A stretch of DNA of 64,000 nucleotides. Origin: Pseudomonas sp. SJZ074. Lineage in GTDB: Bacteria > Pseudomonadota > Gammaproteobacteria > Pseudomonadales > Pseudomonadaceae. The position numbers were made by a program, and so were the translations under genes. The notes below the pieces were generated by a model that searched no databases, was not told the DNA's origin, and saw only the letters and a list, made by a program, of their open reading frames with translations. Numbering within the stretch: position 1 is the first letter of the stretch; every line of letters begins with the position of its first letter. Of the stretch, positions 41,026 to 49,843 are shown one piece after another. Location of the stretch: NCBI RefSeq assembly GCF_007828215.1, contig NZ_VIUE01000027.1, positions 1 to 64,000 on the forward strand. Reading direction: 5' to 3'.

Positions 41026-41736
41026 TCAGACCTCGAGTGGCTTGGCGGCACGATTGAGATCGGCCAGCGAGAGGTGGCGGTCGAACAGCGATGCCAGGCT
41101 CTGATCATGGCTGACGAACAGCAGGCTTGAACCGGCCTCGCGGCATTCGGCAAACAGCAACCGCAGGAAGTTTTCCCGGGCGTCATAGTCCAGGGCTGAG
41201 GTCGGTTCGTCGGCGATTACCAGTTCCGGTTGGCCGATCAACGCCCGGGCGGCGGCGACCCGCTGCTGTTGGCCGATAGACAGCGAGTCGGCGCGGCGCT
41301 CCAGCAGATTCGCATCGGTCAGCCCCAGATGGGTCAACAGCGTGGCGGCAGCCTGGTCGATGCTGCCGTGACGCTGGATGGCCCGCTGCGCTCGCAGTTT
41401 GGAGAAGTGGCAGGGCAGTTCGACATTCTCGCGCACCGAGAGAAACGGCAGCAGGTTGAACTGCTGGAAGATGTAGCCGGTGTGGTCCACGCGAAAGCGG
41501 TCGCGGCTGCCCGCACCCAGTTCGGTGAGCGACTGGCCGAGCAGATGGACGCTGCCGCGATCCGGCGTCTGCACGCCGCCCAGCAGCCCCAGCAAGGTGG
41601 TCTTGCCACTGCCGCTGGGGCCCTTGAGGAACAGGGTTTCGCCGGCTTCGAGGCGAAAGGCCGGGATATCCAGCAGTGGTGGTTGCCCGGGCCAGCTGAA
41701 GACCAGGTCGGACAATTCGATGAGTGCTTGGGTCAT
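41026..41736 (-). CDS. ABC transporter ATP-binding protein (LolD/MacB type)
   Basis: A 236-residue ATPase. Walker A GPSGSGKTT (about residues 39-47), Q-loop FQQFNLLPF, signature LSIGQQQRVAAARAL, Walker B LVIADEPTSALD and the H-loop FVSHD are all present, so it should hydrolyse ATP. It pairs with the downstream FtsX-like permease. Confidence 0.92.
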   Translation of the reverse strand: MTQALIELSDLVFSWPGQPPLLDIPAFRLEAGETLFLKGPSGSGKTTLLGLLGGVQTPDRGSVHLLGQSLTELGAGSRDRFRVDHTGYIFQQFNLLPFLSVRENVELPCHFSKLRAQRAIQRHGSIDQAAATLLTHLGLTDANLLERRADSLSIGQQQRVAAARALIGQPELVIADEPTSALDYDARENFLRLLFAECREAGSSLLFVSHDQSLASLFDRHLSLADLNRAAKPLEV

Positions 41737-41768
41737 GTTGGCCGAAGTCAGGGTAAATGGAGTAGCCC

Positions 41769-41862
41769 CTGTGGGAGCGGGCTGGCTCGCGAAAGCGGTG
41801 TGTCAGACACCCTCTGTGTTGGATGTGCCGGTCTCTTTGCGAGCCAGCCCGCTCCCACAGGG
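41769..41862. repeat. REP pair inside the zinc-type operon (GGCTGGCTCG variant)
   Basis: Inverted arms 41769-41794 and 41837-41862 with the less common GCTGGCTCGCGAAAG sequence lie between the His-rich gene and the ATPase gene, which are on the same strand. Confidence 0.92.
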
Positions 41863-41876
41863 ATGATTCGCAATAC

Positions 41877-42467
41877 TCAGAATTTGAGTGCCGGCGCTTC
41901 AGGCGTCAATTCCCCGCCTTGCTGGCCCTTCGGGCCGATCATCTGCACCAGAATTTTATGGGTGGCCGGGAAGGTCTTGAAAAGCGGTGCCAGGTTCAGT
42001 TGCGTCAGGGAACCAGGCGCGACACAGCGGAACTGGTAGCGAGCGTGGATTTCGCTGTGTTCGTGGTGCTCGTCGCCATCGTCATCGGCATCTTCGGCGT
42101 GATCTTCGTGATCCGGCTCGTCGCCGAACAGCGGGCTTTCCAGTTCCTGCTGCTCCAGGGAGCATTTGGCATCGGCCAGAATGATCAACGCCGCCGGCTT
42201 CTCCAACTGCTTGCGGACAGCGGCCACCTTAGCCTTGTCGGCATCGCTGGTGGCGGCGTGTTCGAAGCCCACCAAATTCATGGCCGGGCTCTCCAGTTCC
42301 AATTCCAGGGTCTCGCCGTCCAATGAGGCATTGAGGCGGCCAACGCCGTGTTCATGGGCACCCAGGCTGCCATGTTCATGATCGTGGTCATGGTCGTGCT
42401 CGACCGCGGCGTGAGCGACAGCCAATGGCAACAGGGCGAAAGGCAAAGCGAGAAGCAGACGACGCAT
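41877..42467 (-). CDS. zrgA: His-rich periplasmic protein, DUF2796/ZrgA-like
   Basis: A 196-residue exported protein with a signal peptide (RRLLLALPFALLPLAVAHA). The mature start is very His-rich (VEHDHDHDHEHGSLGAHEHG) and there is a second acidic/His cluster around residue 120-140 (EPDHEDHAEDADDDGDEHHEH). The fold matches the DUF2796 family, which includes the zinc-uptake protein ZrgA of Vibrio. It probably binds zinc in the periplasm and hands it on. A Zur-like box lies 35 bases upstream. First gene of the operon with the ABC and DUF3299 genes. Confidence 0.85.
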   Translation of the reverse strand: MRRLLLALPFALLPLAVAHAAVEHDHDHDHEHGSLGAHEHGVGRLNASLDGETLELELESPAMNLVGFEHAATSDADKAKVAAVRKQLEKPAALIILADAKCSLEQQELESPLFGDEPDHEDHAEDADDDGDEHHEHSEIHARYQFRCVAPGSLTQLNLAPLFKTFPATHKILVQMIGPKGQQGGELTPEAPALKF

Positions 42468-42496
42468 GACGAGTCTCCAGGTAAAGTGAATGTTTT

Positions 42497-42514
42497 GTTA
42501 TGTAATCTTATAAC
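42497..42514. promoter_or_regulatory. Zur-like box upstream of the zrgA-like gene
   Basis: GTTATGTAATCTTATAAC has GTTAT and ATAAC ends; the inner GTAAT-CTT-ATAAC (42502-42514) matches the GTTAT-N3-ATAAC Zur pattern with one mismatch. It is 30 bases before the zrgA-like start, in a promoter position. Confidence 0.6.
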
Positions 42515-42572
42515 GAATGTGCGCAGAGTTTGACCGTCTGCTTGGCGTCGCGCAAGGCCCATGGGAGCATGG

Positions 42573-42587
42573 GAAGATTAAATCTTC
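42573..42587. promoter_or_regulatory. 15-bp palindrome just before a small gene
   Basis: GAAGATT-A-AATCTTC is perfect and ends one base before the AGGAG ribosome-binding site of the gene at 42600. It could be an operator, or an RNA hairpin beside the ribosome-binding site. No known regulator is assigned. Confidence 0.4.
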
Positions 42588-42599
42588 AGGAGCAAGGTG

Positions 42600-42953
42600 A
42601 TGTTGCGCATACGCGGAACCGTCGGCGATTGGCCGGTGGACTTGTCGATCGAAATGGACGCGGGCGACTGGGCGCAGCTCGGCGCGCAGTTGCAGGCGGT
42701 CAAGCCGGAGGGCGCGGCGATGGCGGCGGCCAGACCGGCGAGTCAGGACGATGCGTTGTGGCAGATCGCCAGGGAATTGCTGCGCAAGGCCGGGCAGTTG
42801 AGCGGCCCGGACCTGCTGGAGCAACTGGAAGGCCTGACGGGCAGTGCGCCGGCGGGCAAGCGCCTGCTGGTGCGCTTGCGCCACAGCGCCGAGGTCAAGG
42901 TCTTGAGCGGCGGCGATACGCCGCTCTATAGCTGGGTCGGGGCTGACGCCTAG
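42600..42953 (+). CDS. Small conserved-looking protein of unknown function
   Basis: A 117-residue cytoplasmic protein with no membrane segment, signal or motif that I recognise. Its start MLRIRGTVGDWPVDLSIEMD and the glycine-poor, Leu-rich centre (ALWQIARELLRKAGQL) suggest a small alpha/beta fold. AGGAG lies eight bases before the ATG at 42600; a GTG three bases upstream is also in frame. Its stop overlaps the stop of the convergent thioredoxin gene (CTAG). The palindrome at 42573-42587 precedes it. Confidence 0.75.
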   Translation: MLRIRGTVGDWPVDLSIEMDAGDWAQLGAQLQAVKPEGAAMAAARPASQDDALWQIARELLRKAGQLSGPDLLEQLEGLTGSAPAGKRLLVRLRHSAEVKVLSGGDTPLYSWVGADA

Positions 42954-43822
42954 TACAACGCGGCAAACAGCTTGCGGCGATAGGTGGTCACCAGCGGGTG
43001 GTCGTTGCCCAACAGTTCGAACACTTGCAGCAGGGTCTTGTGTGGCAGGCCTTCGCTGTAGCTGCGGTTGCGGCTGAACAGCTTGAGCAGTGCCTCGAGC
43101 GCCGGCTCATACTGCTGGCGCGCCAGTTGCTGGATCGCCAGTTGATACGCCGCTTCATCGTCCTGCGGGTCTTTTGCCAGGCGGGCCTTGAGGTCAGCGG
43201 CGTCTGGCAGGTTTTTGGCCAGGCCGAGGAACTGGATCTGCGCCTTGGCCCCGGCCAGGGCAGCCTTGTGCTCGTCGCTTTTCACCGAGTCCAGCACGGT
43301 CTGCGCTTCGCCCAGCTCGCCGCGTTCGGTCAGGCAACGGGCAAACAGGATCAACGCCTTGGCGTTGGTATTGTCTTCGCCCAGCAGCCCGGCGAGCAGC
43401 GCCTCAGCATCGGCGAAACGCCCGTCATCGAACAGCGCCTGGGCCTGCTCGAACGGATCGGCCGCGACGGGAGGCGGCATCTGCACATGGGGTTCGAGCA
43501 TCGCCCGTACCGCCGATTCCGGCTGGGCCCCGGCGAACCCGTCGACGGGTTGGCCGTCCTTGAACAGCACCACCGTCGGCAGGCTGCGGATGCCGAAGCG
43601 GGCGACGATGTCCTGCTCGATATCGCAGTTGACCTTGGCCAGCAGCAGTTCGCCCTGATAGCTTTCGGCAATGCCCTGCAACATGGGCATCAGCGCCTTG
43701 CACGGTGCACACCACTCGGCCCAGAAATCCACCAGTACCGGTTTGTGGAAAGAGTTTGCGATCACCGATTGGTCGAAATCGGCAGTGGTGGCGTCGAAGA
43801 TGTAGGAGGTGTCCTGGGTCAT
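42950..43822 (-). CDS. cnoX: Thioredoxin-like chaperone with TPR tail, CnoX/YbbN type
   Basis: A 290-residue protein with an N-terminal thioredoxin domain carrying an intact active site WCAPC (Cys38, Cys41), followed by a helical TPR-like C-terminal domain (from about residue 120). E. coli CnoX, a chlorine-stress holdase-redoxin, has SXXC instead; the Pseudomonas form keeps both cysteines and could act as an oxidoreductase too. The ATG at 43822 follows AGATTCCC poorly, but is the first that gives the family N-terminus. Confidence 0.88.
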   Translation of the reverse strand: MTQDTSYIFDATTADFDQSVIANSFHKPVLVDFWAEWCAPCKALMPMLQGIAESYQGELLLAKVNCDIEQDIVARFGIRSLPTVVLFKDGQPVDGFAGAQPESAVRAMLEPHVQMPPPVAADPFEQAQALFDDGRFADAEALLAGLLGEDNTNAKALILFARCLTERGELGEAQTVLDSVKSDEHKAALAGAKAQIQFLGLAKNLPDAADLKARLAKDPQDDEAAYQLAIQQLARQQYEPALEALLKLFSRNRSYSEGLPHKTLLQVFELLGNDHPLVTTYRRKLFAALY

Positions 43823-43921
43823 GGGAATCTCGTAGAACGCTTGAATGGGGCAACTATACGGCGTGGTGGTGGGTGGCTGAAAGCGGGTTGGTCTTTCGCC
43901 CTGTGGTGTCTGACAGGACGC

Positions 43922-44016
43922 CTTCGCGGGCAAGCCCGCTCCCACAGTTGATCTGCAGTGGAGACAACATTCGCGTTCACTCTGGATCCCCTGTGGGAGC
44001 GGGCCTGCTCGCGAAG
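43922..44016. repeat. REP pair between methyltransferase and cnoX
   Basis: CTTCGCGGGCAAGCCCGCTC (43922-43941, arm to 43947) and its imperfect inverted copy at 43991-44016. The two arms carry different variants (GCGGGCAAG and GGGCCTGC), so the pair is less regular than others here. Confidence 0.9.
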
Positions 44017-44020
44017 CTTT

Positions 44021-44677
44021 TCAGGCGCGCCGCGCGTGGTACAGGCTCACATGGCGAAACTCTTCCGGCTCGGCCAGGTCCGGCAGGGTCATGGCCTGGA
44101 GCATTTCGATGCGCCGGTACAGCGGATGCTCGAAATTCCGTACCCGGGAATCGGCCACCAGGGCCTCGCGGCCGCGACTGAGAAACTGGTCCAGCAACGG
44201 CAGGTTGGCCCGGTCGTAAAGCACATCGGCGACCAGGATCAGGTCGAAGCGATCCGCCTCGGCGAAGAAGTCCGTGGAATAAGCCAGCTCCACGCCATTG
44301 AGCAGGGCGTTGGCCCGGCATGCCGCGATTGCCAGTGGGTCGAGGTCGCACGCCACCACTTCCAGCGCCCCGGCCTTGACCGCCGCGATGCCTGCCACGC
44401 CGGAACCGGCACCAAAATCCAGCACCCGCTTGCCTTCGACCCACTGCGGCTGCTCGGCGAGGTAGCGGGCCATCGCCAAGCCGCTGGCCCAGCAGAAGCT
44501 CCAGTAGGGCGGTTCGTGGAGGATGCGCCGGGTTTCTTCCGGGCTGAAGGCGCGGTCCATGTTGTCGCCGTCGATCAGCCACAGCTTCAAGTCAGTGCCG
44601 GGTAATGGGCAGGCCACCAGGTGCGCGTCTCCCAGCAACTCGCTCAGCGCGTCTTGCAAGTCCTGCGGTGCATTCAT
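44021..44677 (-). CDS. Class I SAM-dependent methyltransferase (lysine methyltransferase-like)
   Basis: A 218-residue Rossmann-fold methyltransferase. The SAM-binding motif I is [13 protein letters not shown] (about residues 85-97), motif II the acidic ACDLDP, and motif IV ADVLYD. The segment [19 protein letters not shown] before motif I is typical of the ETFB/calmodulin-lysine methyltransferase group (PrmA relatives), suggesting a protein substrate. It overlaps the YbaY gene by four bases. Confidence 0.85.
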   Translation of the reverse strand: MNAPQDLQDALSELLGDAHLVACPLPGTDLKLWLIDGDNMDRAFSPEETRRILHEPPYWSFCWASGLAMARYLAEQPQWVEGKRVLDFGAGSGVAGIAAVKAGALEVVACDLDPLAIAACRANALLNGVELAYSTDFFAEADRFDLILVADVLYDRANLPLLDQFLSRGREALVADSRVRNFEHPLYRRIEMLQAMTLPDLAEPEEFRHVSLYHARRA

Positions 44678-45138
44678 GGTGCTTTGACGAATTGCAGCGC
44701 GCCCAACGCCTGGGTGGTCGGTTGCGCGATGCGCTGTTCCGGCAGGTGCAGGATCAATTGGCCCGACTGGCTGGCACGGCCACGCAGTTCCACGCGACCG
44801 CCGACCGGGAAGGCATCCGGGTTGAAACGCAGGCGGAAGGGCAGGGCGCGGTTGGTGCCGATCAGGCTGGAGCTGGCGAGCAATTGCTGCGGACGGCCCT
44901 TGTCATCGATCACCAGCAGCGCCAGTTCGACCTCGGCCCCGGTCGGTACGCCCTCGAGGGTGCCGCTCAGTTCCCGCTGGTACGCGGGCAATGGTCCCAC
45001 CTCGGCGGCTTGGCGGGCTTTTTCCTGGGCCTGTTTCGGCGCCGGTGCCGGTGCCGGAGCAGTGGGTTTGGGAGCGTCACTGCTGCACGCCATCAGCAGG
45101 CTGAAAAGACTGAGCAAAAAGAGCGATCGTAACGGCAT
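44674..45138 (-). CDS. YbaY-family lipoprotein
   Basis: A 154-residue lipoprotein with the lipobox LLMACSS (Cys near residue 19), a Pro/Ala-rich spacer and a C-terminal beta domain ([20 protein letters not shown], then [12 protein letters not shown]) of the YbaY type. The ATG at 45138 has GGAG upstream and gives a proper signal peptide ([17 protein letters not shown]); the frame is open nine codons further. It is divergent from nrdR. The role is unknown; envelope location is likely. Confidence 0.85.
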   Translation of the reverse strand: MPLRSLFLLSLFSLLMACSSDAPKPTAPAPAPAPKQAQEKARQAAEVGPLPAYQRELSGTLEGVPTGAEVELALLVIDDKGRPQQLLASSSLIGTNRALPFRLRFNPDAFPVGGRVELRGRASQSGQLILHLPEQRIAQPTTQALGALQFVKAP

Positions 45139-45265
45139 GTGCGGCTCCAGCAAGGTGAATTCCATGGATCTGACGGTAAGCCCGTCTGTATACCGTAAAC
45201 CCTATGGCTTGTCTTGCCAGTGGGATGCGCTACCATGGCCCTCCCTTTTTTTGTTGCCTGCCACC

Positions 45266-45730
45266 ATGCACTGTCCATTCTGCGGTGCCAACGACACCAA
45301 AGTCATCGACTCGCGACTGGTCGCCGAGGGCGAACAGGTCCGCCGCCGGCGCGAGTGCCTGGCCTGCGGCGAACGTTTCACGACGTTCGAGACCGCTGAG
45401 CTGGTGTTGCCGCGCCTGATCAAAACCGACGGCAGCCGCCAGCCGTTCGACGAAGAAAAACTGCGCGCCGGCATGCAGCGCGCGCTGGAAAAACGCCCGG
45501 TGAGCGTCGAACGCCTGGAAGCTGCGCTGGTGCACATCAAGCACAAGCTGCGGGCGACCGGCGAGCGCGAGGTCAAATCCCTGGTGGTTGGCGAGCTGGT
45601 GATGGCCGAGCTGCAGAAGCTCGATGAAGTCGCCTACATCCGTTTCGCTTCGGTGTACCGACGCTTCCAGGACTTGAACGAATTCCGCGAGGAAATCGAC
45701 CGCCTGGCCCGCGAACCGGTGAAAGAATGA
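45266..45730 (+). CDS. nrdR: Transcriptional repressor NrdR
   Basis: NrdR (154 residues) represses ribonucleotide reductase genes when bound to ATP/dATP. The zinc ribbon has Cys3, Cys6, Cys31 and Cys34 (HCPFC and CLACG), followed by an ATP-cone domain (from residue about 49, [20 protein letters not shown]). The ATG at 45266 is the only one giving the ribbon at the start. Its last four bases overlap ribD. Confidence 0.97.
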   Translation: MHCPFCGANDTKVIDSRLVAEGEQVRRRRECLACGERFTTFETAELVLPRLIKTDGSRQPFDEEKLRAGMQRALEKRPVSVERLEAALVHIKHKLRATGEREVKSLVVGELVMAELQKLDEVAYIRFASVYRRFQDLNEFREEIDRLAREPVKE

Positions 45731-46860
45731 CTGCCTCGGCGCAACAGGCCGTCCTCGACGCCCATTACATGGCCCGCGCGCTGGAGCTGGCGCGGCGCGG
45801 TCACTACACCACCCATCCCAATCCCCGGGTGGGCTGCGTCATGGTGCGTGATGGGCAGATTGTCGGCGAAGGTTGGCACATCCGCGCCGGTGAGCCCCAC
45901 GCCGAGGTCCATGCCTTGCGCGCCGCCGGTGAACTGGCCCGGGGCGCCACGGCCTACGTGACCCTCGAGCCTTGCAGCCATCACGGCCGTACGCCGCCTT
46001 GTGCCGATGCGCTGGTCAACGCCGGTGTCGCTCGGGTCGTGGCGGCGATGCAGGACCCGAACCCGGAAGTTGCCGGTCGCGGTTTGCAGCGCCTGGCCCA
46101 GGCCGGTATCGCCACCGAAAGCGGCGTGCTCGAAGGCGAGGCCCGCCAGCTCAACCAGGGTTTCCTCAAGCGCATGGAGCACGGCCTGCCGTTCGTGCGG
46201 GTCAAGCTCGCCATGAGCCTCGATGGCCGCACCGCCATGGAAAGTGGCGAAAGCCAGTGGATCACCGGCCCGGCGGCACGTTCGGCGGTCCAGCGCTTGC
46301 GGGCCCAGGCCAGTGTGGTGCTGACCGGCGCCGACACGGTGCTGGCGGACAATGCCCGGTTGACCGTGCGCGCCGATGAACTCGGGCTGGACGCCGACCA
46401 GACGGCATTGGTCATGAGTCGTCCGCCGCTGCGGGTGCTGGTGGACGGTCGCCTGCGGGTGCCGCTCGATGCGCCCTTCTTCAAGGCCGGCCCGGCGCTG
46501 GTCGCCACGTGCATGGCGGTGGAAGAACAATACGCCAACGGCCCCGAATGCATGATCGTGGCAGGCGATGATGGTCAGGTCGACCTGCGTCGCCTGCTGG
46601 TGGAGCTGGCGGCCCGTGGCGTCAACGAGGTGCTGGTGGAGGCCGGTCCGCGCCTGGCAGGGGCATTCGCCCGGCAAGGCCTGGTGGACGAATTCCAGAT
46701 TTTTATCGCCGGCAAGTTCCTGGGATCTTCGGCGCGACCGCTGCTGGACTGGCCGCTGGCGCACATGAAGGACGCTCCGGCGCTGAAAATCACCGAAATT
46801 CGTGCCGTGGGTGATGACTGGCGAGTCATCGCCGTTCCCATCCCGCCGGCCAGCGTATAA
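45727..46860 (+). CDS. ribD: Bifunctional pyrimidine deaminase/reductase
   Basis: RibD (377 residues) performs the second and third steps of riboflavin synthesis. The N-terminal cytidine-deaminase-like domain has the zinc motif HAEVHAL and [11 protein letters not shown] (about residues 57-95); the C-terminal reductase domain begins near 155 ([15 protein letters not shown]). Both are complete. Coupled to nrdR by an ATGA overlap. Confidence 0.97.
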   Translation: MTASAQQAVLDAHYMARALELARRGHYTTHPNPRVGCVMVRDGQIVGEGWHIRAGEPHAEVHALRAAGELARGATAYVTLEPCSHHGRTPPCADALVNAGVARVVAAMQDPNPEVAGRGLQRLAQAGIATESGVLEGEARQLNQGFLKRMEHGLPFVRVKLAMSLDGRTAMESGESQWITGPAARSAVQRLRAQASVVLTGADTVLADNARLTVRADELGLDADQTALVMSRPPLRVLVDGRLRVPLDAPFFKAGPALVATCMAVEEQYANGPECMIVAGDDGQVDLRRLLVELAARGVNEVLVEAGPRLAGAFARQGLVDEFQIFIAGKFLGSSARPLLDWPLAHMKDAPALKITEIRAVGDDWRVIAVPIPPASV

Positions 46861-46905
46861 TTCCCGGCCTTCGCTCAAGCGGCGGCCTGTTCTCGAGGAG
46901 GACTC

Positions 46906-47571
46906 ATGTTTACCGGCATCATCGAATCCATCGGCAGCATCCGCGCACTCACCCCCAAGGGCGGCGATGTGCGGGTCCATGTCGAAACCGGCAAGCTCGA
47001 CCTGAGCGACGTCAAACTGGGCGACAGCATCGCCGTGAACGGTGTCTGCCTGACCGCCGTCGAACTGCCTGGCAATGGTTTCCTGGCGGACGTCAGCCGC
47101 GAAACCCTCGACTGCACCGCCATGAACGATCTCAAGAGCGGCAGCCCGGTCAACCTGGAAAAAGCCTTGACGCCCACGACCCGGTTGGGCGGGCACCTGG
47201 TCAGCGGCCATGTCGACGGCGTCGGCGAAGTGGTTTCCCGTACCGATAATGCCCGGGCCGTGGAATTTCGTATCCGTGCGCCGAAGGAGCTGGCCAAGTA
47301 CATCGCCCACAAGGGCTCGATTACCGTCGACGGCACCAGTCTGACGGTGAACGCGGTGGATGGCGCCGAATTTCTGTTGACGATCATCCCGCACACTTTA
47401 AGCGAAACCATCATGGCCTCGTACCGGCCTGGACGCCGGGTCAACCTGGAAGTCGACTTGCTGGCTCGTTACCTGGAGCGCCTGCTGCTCGGTGACAAGG
47501 CTGCAGAACCGACGTCCGGCAGCAACATCACCGAAAGCTTTCTGGCCGCCAACGGCTACCTCAAATCCTGA
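46906..47571 (+). CDS. ribE: Riboflavin synthase, alpha chain
   Basis: A 221-residue enzyme that dismutates two lumazine molecules to riboflavin. Two homologous lumazine-binding repeats are seen: MFTGIIESIGSIRAL and LGGHLVSGHVDGVGEV. GAGGAG lies before the ATG. 16 bases separate its stop from the ribBA start. The same gene is called ribC in some Pseudomonas annotations. Confidence 0.97.
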   Translation: MFTGIIESIGSIRALTPKGGDVRVHVETGKLDLSDVKLGDSIAVNGVCLTAVELPGNGFLADVSRETLDCTAMNDLKSGSPVNLEKALTPTTRLGGHLVSGHVDGVGEVVSRTDNARAVEFRIRAPKELAKYIAHKGSITVDGTSLTVNAVDGAEFLLTIIPHTLSETIMASYRPGRRVNLEVDLLARYLERLLLGDKAAEPTSGSNITESFLAANGYLKS

Positions 47572-47587
47572 CCCAAGGGGGTGCCGC

Positions 47588-48679
47588 GTGGCGCTCAATA
47601 GCATCGAAGAGCTGGTTGAAGATATCCGCCAAGGCAAGATGGTCATCCTCATGGATGACGAAGACCGCGAGAACGAAGGCGACCTGATCATGGCCGCCGA
47701 ATGCTGCAAAGCCGAACACATCAACTTCATGGCCAAGCACGCCCGCGGCCTGATCTGCATGCCGATGAGCCGTGAGCGTTGCGAGCTGCTGAAGTTGCCG
47801 CTGATGGCTCCGCGCAACGGTTCCGGCTTCGGTACCAAGTTCACCGTGTCCATTGAAGCCGCCGAGGGCGTGACCACCGGCATTTCCGCCGCCGACCGCG
47901 CGCGCACCGTGCAAGCCGCCGCCGCGAAGGACGCCAAGGCCGAAGACATCGTCAGCCCCGGCCACATCTTCCCGCTGATGGCCCAGGCCGGCGGCACCCT
48001 GGCCCGTGCCGGCCACACTGAAGCGGCGTGCGACCTGGCGCGCATGGCTGGTTTCGAACCCAGCGGCGTGATCTGCGAAGTGATGAACGACGACGGCACC
48101 ATGTCCCGTCGCGCGGAACTGGAGGCCTTCGCCGCCGAACACGACATCAAGATCGGCACCATCGCCGACCTCATCCATTACCGGATGATCCACGAACGTA
48201 CCGTTCAGCGGATTGCCGAGCAGCCGCTGGACAGCGAACTGGGCCATTTCAACCTGGTGACCTACCGCGATTCCGTGGAGGGCGACGTGCACATGGCCCT
48301 GACCCTGGGCACCGTCTGCGCCGAAGAGCCGACCCTGGTCCGCGTGCACAACATGGACCCGTTGCGGGACCTGCTGATGGTCAAGCAGCCTGGCCGCTGG
48401 AGCCTGCGGGCCGCGATGGCTGCGGTGGCGGAGGCCGGCAGCGGTGTGGTGCTGCTGCTCGGGCATCCCCTTGATGGCGACGTGCTGCTGGCGCATATCC
48501 GCGAAACCGGCGAGCAATTGCCAGCGAAGAAAACCACCACTTACAGCACGGTCGGCGCCGGTTCGCAGATCCTGCGCGACCTGGGCGTACGCAAAATGCG
48601 CCTGATGAGTGCGCCGATGAAATTTAATGCGATATCCGGTTTCGATCTGGAAGTTGTAGAATACGTGCCCTCTGAATAA
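47588..48679 (+). CDS. ribB: 3,4-dihydroxy-2-butanone 4-phosphate synthase with degenerate GTP cyclohydrolase II domain
   Basis: A 363-residue RibBA-like protein. The N-terminal RibB domain (1-200) has DDEDRENEGD (residues 23-32) and HARGLICMPM, so it should make the four-carbon precursor. The C-terminal RibA-like domain lacks the zinc cysteines: the usual [12 protein letters not shown] run is replaced by HNMDPLRDLLMVKQPG, so it is unlikely to act on GTP. A complete RibA is encoded at 52183. The start is a GTG at 47588 behind AAGGGGG. Confidence 0.95.
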   Translation: MALNSIEELVEDIRQGKMVILMDDEDRENEGDLIMAAECCKAEHINFMAKHARGLICMPMSRERCELLKLPLMAPRNGSGFGTKFTVSIEAAEGVTTGISAADRARTVQAAAAKDAKAEDIVSPGHIFPLMAQAGGTLARAGHTEAACDLARMAGFEPSGVICEVMNDDGTMSRRAELEAFAAEHDIKIGTIADLIHYRMIHERTVQRIAEQPLDSELGHFNLVTYRDSVEGDVHMALTLGTVCAEEPTLVRVHNMDPLRDLLMVKQPGRWSLRAAMAAVAEAGSGVVLLLGHPLDGDVLLAHIRETGEQLPAKKTTTYSTVGAGSQILRDLGVRKMRLMSAPMKFNAISGFDLEVVEYVPSE

Positions 48680-48708
48680 TGACCTCGTTCAGTTAAGGAG
48701 GTCCCCCT

Positions 48709-48798
48709 TGTGGGAGCGGGCTTGCTCGCGAAGGCGATAGCACATCCAGCATTGATGTTGGCTGACACATCGCCTTCGCGAGCAAGCCCGCTCCCACA
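48709..48798. repeat. REP pair between ribB and ribH
   Basis: Perfect 29-bp arms at 48709-48737 and 48770-48798 (TGTGGGAGCGGGCTTGC... and complement) with a 32-base spacer lie in the 190-base gap inside the rib operon. No FMN riboswitch is present in this gap. Confidence 0.95.
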
Positions 48799-48869
48799 GG
48801 GGTTTCCAGCCCCAACAACATTGAGGAGCGCGCATAGAGCGCGTTCCGGCTCTTTAAGAGAATTGACGA

Positions 48870-49346
48870 ATGACCCTGAAGACCATCGAAGGTACCTTCA
48901 TCGCCCCCAAAGGCCGCTACGCTCTGGTAGTGGGCCGTTTCAACAGCTTCGTGGTCGAGAGCCTGGTTGGCGGTGCGGTCGATGCCCTGGTTCGCCATGG
49001 CGTGAGCGAGAGCGACATCACCATCATCCGTGCCCCTGGCGCCTTCGAAATTCCGCTGGTTGCGCAGAAAGTCGCTCAAAAGGGCGAATATGCAGCGATC
49101 ATCGCCTTGGGCGCGGTCATTCGTGGCGGTACTCCGCATTTCGAATACGTGGCTGGCGAGTGCACCAAGGGCCTGGCCCAGGTGTCCATGGAGTTCGGCG
49201 TGCCGGTCGCTTTCGGCGTACTGACTGTTGACTCCATCGAGCAAGCCATCGAACGTTCCGGCACCAAGGCCGGTAACAAAGGCGCCGAAGCCGCCCTGTC
49301 CGCCCTGGAAATGGTCAGTCTGCTGGCGCAGTTGGAGGCCAAGTGA
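48870..49346 (+). CDS. ribH: 6,7-dimethyl-8-ribityllumazine synthase
   Basis: Lumazine synthase (158 residues) joins the RibD product with the RibB product in the step before riboflavin synthase. Motifs [20 protein letters not shown] and [14 protein letters not shown] are typical. A GTG start of nusB overlaps its stop. Confidence 0.97.
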   Translation: MTLKTIEGTFIAPKGRYALVVGRFNSFVVESLVGGAVDALVRHGVSESDITIIRAPGAFEIPLVAQKVAQKGEYAAIIALGAVIRGGTPHFEYVAGECTKGLAQVSMEFGVPVAFGVLTVDSIEQAIERSGTKAGNKGAEAALSALEMVSLLAQLEAK

Positions 49347-49843
49347 TTAGCGACGAAAGCGATCGTTTCAACCCGCGCGATCCCAAGCCTGCCGATGCCG
49401 GCAAGCCTTCGAAAAGCGTCAAGCGTCGCGAAGCCCGCCAGCTTGCGACCCAGGCGCTGTATCAATGGCATATGGCCAAGCAGTCGCTGAACGAGATCGA
49501 AGCGCAGTTCCGGGTCGATAACGATTTCAGCGATGTCGATGGCGCGTATTTCCGCGAGATCCTTCATGGGGTTCCGGCGCACAAGACCGAAATCGACAAG
49601 GCCCTGGCGCCTTGCCTGGACCTGACCATCGAAGAGCTGGATCCGGTCGAGCTGGCGGTGTTGCGCCTGTCCACCTGGGAATTGATGCAGCGTGTCGATG
49701 TACCGTATCGCGTGGTGATCAACGAAGGGATCGAACTGGCGAAAATCTTCGGTTCCACCGACGGACACAAGTTCGTCAACGGTGTGCTCGACAAGCTCGC
49801 TCCGCGCCTGCGGGAAGCTGAAGTGAAGGCGTTCAAGCGCTGA
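49343..49843 (+). CDS. nusB: Transcription antitermination factor NusB
   Basis: NusB (166 residues) binds boxA RNA with S10 to keep RNA polymerase moving through rRNA operons. The core starts at [19 protein letters not shown] (about residue 27) and ends with [17 protein letters not shown]. The start is a GTG overlapping the ribH stop; the N-terminal 25 residues are longer than in E. coli. Confidence 0.96.
   Translation: MISDESDRFNPRDPKPADAGKPSKSVKRREARQLATQALYQWHMAKQSLNEIEAQFRVDNDFSDVDGAYFREILHGVPAHKTEIDKALAPCLDLTIEELDPVELAVLRLSTWELMQRVDVPYRVVINEGIELAKIFGSTDGHKFVNGVLDKLAPRLREAEVKAFKR

Noticed and set aside
47572-48869. Search for an FMN riboswitch before ribB or ribH
   Set aside because: The conserved RFN segments are not present; the only structure in the gap is the REP pair.
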